Source: Glomus cerebriforme (taxonomy: Eukaryota; Glomeromycota; Glomeromycetes; Glomerales; Glomeraceae). Taken from it: 64,000 bases of DNA. The position numbers and the translations under genes are program-made. The notes under the pieces were generated by a model. That model ran no database searches. It was not told the DNA's origin and was given only the letters and a program-made list of their open reading frames with translations. Of this stretch, positions 58,242 through 64,000 are shown one piece after another (positions within the stretch are counted from its first letter, which is position 1; each line of letters starts with the position of its first letter). The stretch spans positions 25,172 to 89,171 of the forward strand of contig QKYT01000257.1 in the NCBI GenBank assembly GCA_003550305.1, in the 5' to 3' direction.

Positions 58242-59724
58242 TGGGGCACAGTTTACTAAAATATAAATATCAAATAGTAATTAGTGATAAAAAATATATA
58301 TATATATATTCCTTATTTGTTTATTATAATTATACATATTATACATATTATACATATTATTACTTTTTAGGATAGGATATCAATTTTAACTAGTGTATAT
58401 AAATATAAATAAATTTTTTAACTTTAATTATTAATTTATCCGATAAAAAAACATAATCATAATAAGTGAACAATGTAAATGGAATTTTTTTTTTAGGATG
58501 GTCTCAATTTATATTGGTAAACTAGAATGTTCCGTAGTTTTATTTGTGTATACATAATATTAGTACGTATATTACTTTTTTTTTTATTTCTCGTCCAAAA
58601 CAAGATTAAATTCGGCTAAAGAAAATATAAAAAAATCTCTTAATATTATATAAATATTAATTAACAACCGAAGATATTGTACAACTTTCATGACATCAGA
58701 ACAAAATTTTAAAAAACAAGATCCCCGTACTTAGTATTTTCATTTTACACATAGAGGGTAGCGGGTATTTACGCCACAAAATACAGAACAGATAATTAAC
58801 TGTTGCTTTGTAACAGATGATGATCTTAGACTTTTGGAATTTATTTTTTTCCTATTTTCCCCATTTGGTTTAATCAATTTTTATTTGTAACACTAATGAT
58901 ATTAGTTACATTGACAGATAATTTTTTTATGACAGTTAATTTTTTTTTTAGATTCAGATGAATATTCGAAATAGTCAAATAACCCCATGAATGAAGGACA
59001 TCATTATTAAATAAAATATACAAATAAATGAAACAAAACAAACGAGAAATTTCATTCAGAATCGTATAGGAAATTTTCGGCTAAGCAAAAAAACTGATAT
59101 GATACATTTAATTCAGGCAGTTACGCAAACTTATTCCTTAAAATTTTGTATTAATAGCAAAAAACATTTAAATTATCGCAGAATTGAATTATTTTGATGA
59201 ACCAGTTTAAATATTTCTTTGTGGAATATAAATTTATTTACACTCTTCATAATATAATACTATCTTTGACAATATTCATATGATTTGAAAGGTTACGCAT
59301 GCTGGCATGCAAGTTTGCGTAATTTTAAATTCTTTCACCTTGATATTGAACTTTGTAATTGATAGATATAATAAGACTTAAAATGATAATGATGATAAGG
59401 CATCGTGAGAGTCATACATATTCTTTACTAATTGGATTGTTACATCTTTTTTGAGATTTATATCTGTTGAAATAAACAAACAGATATTTTTAACAGATAA
59501 TAATAACCAATAACACCCTTAAATGGCTGCATGATTCTCAGCCTTATGTATAATTTTAGATGGTTACACAAATTTTAACTTTGATAAGATTAAATGGTTG
59601 GGGTTTTAAATTACTCAAAAAGGTAAATGAAATGTAATTAACAAATCCGATTTTTAAAAGTATAAATACACGTTATAAAAAATTTAGAAATTATTATTAA
59701 AAAAAAAAAATCCAGAGTATAACT
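58242..59724. promoter_or_regulatory. Upstream region of the N/Q-rich gene
   Basis: No gene supported. AACAGATAA at 58787 and 59492, TGACAGATAA (58914), GACAGTTAA (58932) and AAACAGATA (59477) cluster here. A TATA-like AGTATAAATACACG lies at about 59659-59672, about 55 bases before the ATG. Confidence 0.4.
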
Positions 59725-60333
59725 ATGAATCAAAATAATTTTTCGAATAATAATTTTATTGATAATAGTTATTCTATGACGGAACAACCTTTACCCAATA
59801 ATATATCTTTTACTCATGACGCTTCTTACCTTCAACCAACGGAGAATAATGTTAATCATATTTCGAATCAATCTCCAACTTTCAATTACGAACAAGAACC
59901 AGAACCCATGCCCTTTAATGAACATGCTATTCCGAACATGGTCATGCAGTCCTATCCTACGACGACGACCTACGAGCCACTAAATACCTACCATAATTTT
60001 AATAATGTTAATAATGAACAAAATTTGATTCAATATCCCCAAAATCATATTCAAAATGTAAATAATTTTTCTCGACCATATTGTTATCAAATGTCGATCC
60101 CTGGCTTCGAAATTATCATTAGAGCTTCAAATAATAATATTTTAGATAATCAAAATCAGCTTCAAAATCATATTTATTCGAATCCTTCATTAGATCAATT
60201 TCAACAATTTCAACAAAATCAAATACAGGATTCTCCAGATTGGAATTTTAATGAATATGAATTAAAATACGCAAATGACAACTACAACAATAAACAAATG
60301 AATATATCTATTGGAAATGTAGCTAGTTTCTAA
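59725..60333 (+). CDS. Asn/Gln-rich protein of unknown function (202 aa)
   Basis: A single-exon frame starting MNQNNFSNNNF. Asn and Gln dominate throughout, with Phe, Tyr and Pro interspersed (LDQFQQFQQNQIQ near the end). One less biased island reads RPYCYQMSIPGFEIIIRAS (about 114-132), the only hint of a folded segment. No domain is recognised. The composition is that of low-complexity, possibly prion-like or transcription-related proteins. The start is supported by a TATA-like box and a leader of about 50 bases. Upstream it shares the AACAGATAA word with the family genes. A spliced 3' extension cannot be excluded. Confidence 0.6.
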   Translation: MNQNNFSNNNFIDNSYSMTEQPLPNNISFTHDASYLQPTENNVNHISNQSPTFNYEQEPEPMPFNEHAIPNMVMQSYPTTTTYEPLNTYHNFNNVNNEQNLIQYPQNHIQNVNNFSRPYCYQMSIPGFEIIIRASNNNILDNQNQLQNHIYSNPSLDQFQQFQQNQIQDSPDWNFNEYELKYANDNYNNKQMNISIGNVASF

Positions 60334-62274
60334 ACAAAGAAACTGTTTATTTCAGTAATAATAGTATTTATACGAAATATTATAAAATGTAACAGCAATA
60401 CTATAGCTCGAATTCAAAATTTGAATAGTAATGATGATTCATATCCTACAGAACGTTTAATTATTCCTTTTATTTGTATAAATATTTTTGTTATTTTTTT
60501 CAATCTATCCAATCTATCCTGAATTCATATTGCATTATGTGTAGCAAAATTGTTCGTCAACATACTATATTATTTAATAAAATTTTTTAATTTAAGTTTT
60601 TTTTTGGTTACGTAAATAAAATATGTTCACGACTATAATATATTATTGAAGTGAAATATCAGTTTAATTATCATGATACTGTATTAATTTTTGAAACAGC
60701 GTATGTGTAACAAATGAATATTATCCTAATAATTTATGGAATTGGTAAAGGAAAATGGAATAGGAAGTAATACGCAAGTATTTTTTTTTTAGTGAAAATG
60801 ATATTATCCGGTAATACCGATATAACTTGTCAGAAAAGTAATAACGATATTTTAGAACTATTAACAAATTAACATTTGTAAAAATTTAAATTATACACTC
60901 CTATGAAAGTTTTACTACCCACTGATCGAAATGATGTGGTTTTCATCATGGATACTAGGGATGGCAAAAAACATGTTATAAACCAATTTTTGTTTTTAAA
61001 TCATGTTTTATAAAAGGTTTAATTCATTAATATCAATAAAAAAAGAAAAAAGAAAATAGAATAATGCACGATATTTATATAAATATTTCGCTCGCTTTGC
61101 TATTTATTATGTATGATTTTAATTAATTTCATCCTCCTCAAACCAATTATCATTCCTAAAGGTGCACAATTACATTCATTAATAATGTCATTTCCGTAGT
61201 GGTTGCATTTTGACAAGGTGTTATTTGACCATCAACTTCCCTAATTTTCAAAGTGATTAGATTATTCAGTAAATGATTATATAAATAATCATTATGATGA
61301 TTGTCATTTTTTTTTTAAAAAAAAAAAGGTTTAAAGTAATAAAAAAATTATTTTAAAACGCTGTGATTTAAATCAGTGTCAACGCCAACCCAATTTCCAT
61401 TAGGTATCTGGCATTTCCGGAAAAAATTGGAAATTTCATTAATACAAATATTGTGTATTCTATAGAAATTAGACAAGTTTTCATAGTCTACTATTTTCAT
61501 GGTAGAAATTAATTTGAAACTATATAACAAATAATTGTAGGTTTCATTTAAGTGAGAAATATCACACCTGTGATCGACGGAGTTTATGTAGTACAATTTT
61601 GAATGTTTATTGTTTATACAGTGTAAATAAAAAATTTATCATGCTTAGATAACTATTTTAAGGAAAGTTATTTTTTTTTAAATATGTCATCATTTTTATT
61701 AATAGTTACATAACACATTTGTATTAAAAATTGGTCTTAAAAAAGAGTAGCCATCGACGGATTTGATTCACCATGTAAATCAGTGTAATATTTAACGAGA
61801 AAATAATAAAAGGATAAAAAATAAATGTAAAGATATTTAATGCTTCTTTTAACATTCACCTTTAAAAATATCTTTGTGAGTAAGAAACTACAGATTACAG
61901 AAGAAAAAGGAAGAACAAGATTTGTTCATATGACATACCTTAAGTTAGATGGGTTGTAAAGAGTTTTTTTATTGTAACGGAAAGTAATTATATGAAATCC
62001 CGTGTATGGCTGTATGCCGATCGAATTAGTATTACACTAAAATATTATTATGTAAAATTAAATTTTATTATGTTATTCGCATACTAAATTTGGATATATT
62101 CCCGTGATCGACTGCATAATTGAACTAATCAAAAACTAATCGAAGTGTATTAGAATTAAAAACATTTTTCATAACTGTATAACCAAAACTGTGGACATCA
62201 CATTGCCAAAAACAAAAACAAACAATTCTTAATCTAGAAATTTCTCCTTAACTTTATGTATTGATTAAAATAGA
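60334..62274. other. Intergenic, no supported gene
   Basis: AT-rich. An 82-codon minus-strand frame (61348-61596) has somewhat balanced composition but no recognisable motif. Confidence 0.35.
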
Positions 62275-64000
62275 TTATCATTCATTTGACGAATCAATTT
62301 AAGCTTAAACGTGTTTCAAACCATAATTTCAAGTTACTGTAAAATAAATAATCGACTTCCTTTATTAATAAAATTGTAAAAATATATGTGATACATATCG
62401 TTATTTACATATCCGAAATGAAACAATTCCTCCTCCCTTTTAACGTTTTGAATAAAAAAAAAAAATTTTTTTTTTTCTGGTGGTTGTACACAAACAAATA
62501 CGGAACATACGGAACAGCAGTTTATATTTCAAATTACACTGACATTCTTGTTGTTGTACAGTACATGATAAAATATAGTTTGCAACCAAATTAAATAATC
62601 ATAGGTAACCATGAAAATGGTTTTTGTTTTGTCTCATTCGTGAAACAACTCCATTTTTATCAATTTGAATGATTTTTTTTTGCGATGTATGTTATCAGGA
62701 ACTTAACTAAAAATAGGATCTATGGAAGTGAAACATATGTGTGACTTTAGCCTTTTCCGTCATTTATTTAGCTAATTCAAAAGAAATACAAAAAAATTTG
62801 TAATCTGATGCAACATTGAAAAAAAATCAATTAAAAATTCATAAATAATACTGTGTAAATTTTTAAAATAGATTACGCATGACTATAAAACGACATCAGT
62901 TCATGACAAAAATTTGATCATTTAAGCTTAAACTGTTTCAAATCACATCACATATTAAGTAAAGTTTGTAGCCAAATCATAAAACTAAAAGCTAAGAATA
63001 TTTTTTTGTTTTGTCTTCTTGTTTATCCATTCATGAAACAACTTCTCCGTTTTATCAATTTGAATATATATCAGATATATATATATTTTTTTTGCGGTAT
63101 ATGTAATCAGGAACCTTAACTAAGATCAGATCTACGGAACAGAAACAGATATGGAATGTTCGAACTTTAACTAAAAATCGGATCTATGGAAATGAAACAT
63201 ATGTGTGACTTTAGCCTTTTCCGTCGTATTCAGATCATGTGACAAAAAAATAAAATTATTTGCCAAAAAAAGTTTGCAATCTAATGCAACATTAAAAAAA
63301 AATAATAATAAATCACTAAAATAGGAAGTTAAAATGATACTGTGTGAAATTTTAAAACAGATTACGTATGACTATAAAACGACATCAGTTCATGACGAAA
63401 CTTTGATCATTTAAGCTTAAACTGTTTCAAATCACATCACATATTAAGTAAAGTTTGTAGCCAAATCATAAAACTACAAACTAAGAATGTTTTTTGTTTT
63501 GTCTTCTTGTTTATCCATTTTATGAAACAACTTCTCCGTTTTATCAACTTGAATATATATATATATATATACCGTATATTTTTTGCGGTATATGTGATAA
63601 TCAGCAGGAACTTTAACTAAATCAGATCTATGGAACAGAAACAGATATGGAATGTCCACTTACGTTAACAGTTATATTTGAACTTTAAATAGGAAACTTG
63701 TACATATAACATAATAAATAATCATAACCAAGCATAAAAATAGTTTTTTGTTTTGTATATTCATTCATGAAACAACTTCTCCGTTTCATCGGTTTGAATG
63801 ATTTTTTTGATTTTGCGATGTATGTAATCAAAAACTTTAAATAAAATAAGATCATCATTAGCATGTCTTTAGTTTTTTCCGTTATTCACTGTTGTTGGCT
63901 AATCAATTCAGAATAAGAAATAAAATTATATGCAATCTGACGCAACTTTAAAAACAATTAATAGATATAATAGATATTCATCACTAAATAGGAAGTTAAG
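62275..64000. repeat. Tandem array of about 489-bp units, continuing beyond the window
   Basis: GACTATAAAACGACATCAGT recurs at about 62881 and 63370. Other shared words are AAGCTTAAACTGTTTCAAAT, ATGAAACAACTTCTCCG, a TTTTGCGGTATATGTAATC-like segment and ACATATGTGTGACTTTAGCC. Copies of these parts are present from about 62275, and the last unit is cut by the window end. Units differ by indels and (AT)n length. No coding frame is conserved. Confidence 0.8.

Noticed and set aside
62388..62594. 68-codon frame in the terminal repeat array
   Set aside because: It is not conserved in the other units of the array.

Overview
The window looks like nuclear DNA of an arbuscular mycorrhizal fungus (Glomeromycotina, Rhizophagus-like). 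It is very AT-rich, has short GT-AG introns with GTAAAT-type donors, TKL-type protein kinases of the kind expanded in these fungi, a Mei2-like RNA-binding protein, and a dense graveyard of Tigger/pogo, hAT, LINE, Helitron and MULE-like remains. Runs of N mark unresolved repeats. The organism call is inference from gene content. I saw no tRNA, rRNA or CRISPR array.

Left part (0.1-18 kb): six minus-strand members of an unrecognised small multi-exon gene family, one every 3-5 kb, plus one exon relic near 12.8 kb. Each has a variable N-terminus (Cys-rich, Pro/Gln-rich or internally repeated) and a conserved C-terminal domain split by two phase-2 introns. The third exon (last 14-28 codons) lies beyond an apparent stop that is really a splice donor. 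It was found by comparing copies. Spacers hold small transposons, a tandem duplication and many copies of a GATA-like 9-mer, AACAGATAA. An extra open exon of unknown function lies at 2.3-2.7 kb.

Middle (18-43 kb): decayed DNA. It contains a 5'-truncated kinase tail (20.4-21.4 kb), a hAT-like element with an unresolved minisatellite (24.4-25.3 kb), a kinase relic fused to a frameshifted repeat gene (27.4-30.8 kb), a BED-finger ORF (32.2-32.6 kb), Helitron, LINE and MULE-like pieces (33.7-39.3 kb) and a Tigger element (39.8-42.2 kb). An eighth, decaying family member on the plus strand follows (42.5-43.3 kb).

Right part (43-64 kb): an intact TKL kinase diverges from a five-exon beta-trefoil lectin-like gene. 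A seven-exon Mei2-like gene lies at 49.3-51.5 kb. Next come Sel1-like and Lon-like relics and a hAT element with a perfect 8-bp target duplication. That element sits beside an inverted copy of the 31.3-32.2 kb segment, into which a small Tigger-type element has jumped; the other copy preserves the empty site. The seventh family gene (57.5-58.2 kb), an Asn/Gln-rich gene (59.7-60.3 kb) and a tandem array of about 489-bp units running off the end close the window.

The intact-looking genes are the family members, the kinase, the lectin-like gene, the N/Q-rich gene and, with one doubtful junction, the Mei2-like gene. No pathway links them. The most distinctive content is the local family with its shared exon structure and shared upstream motifs.
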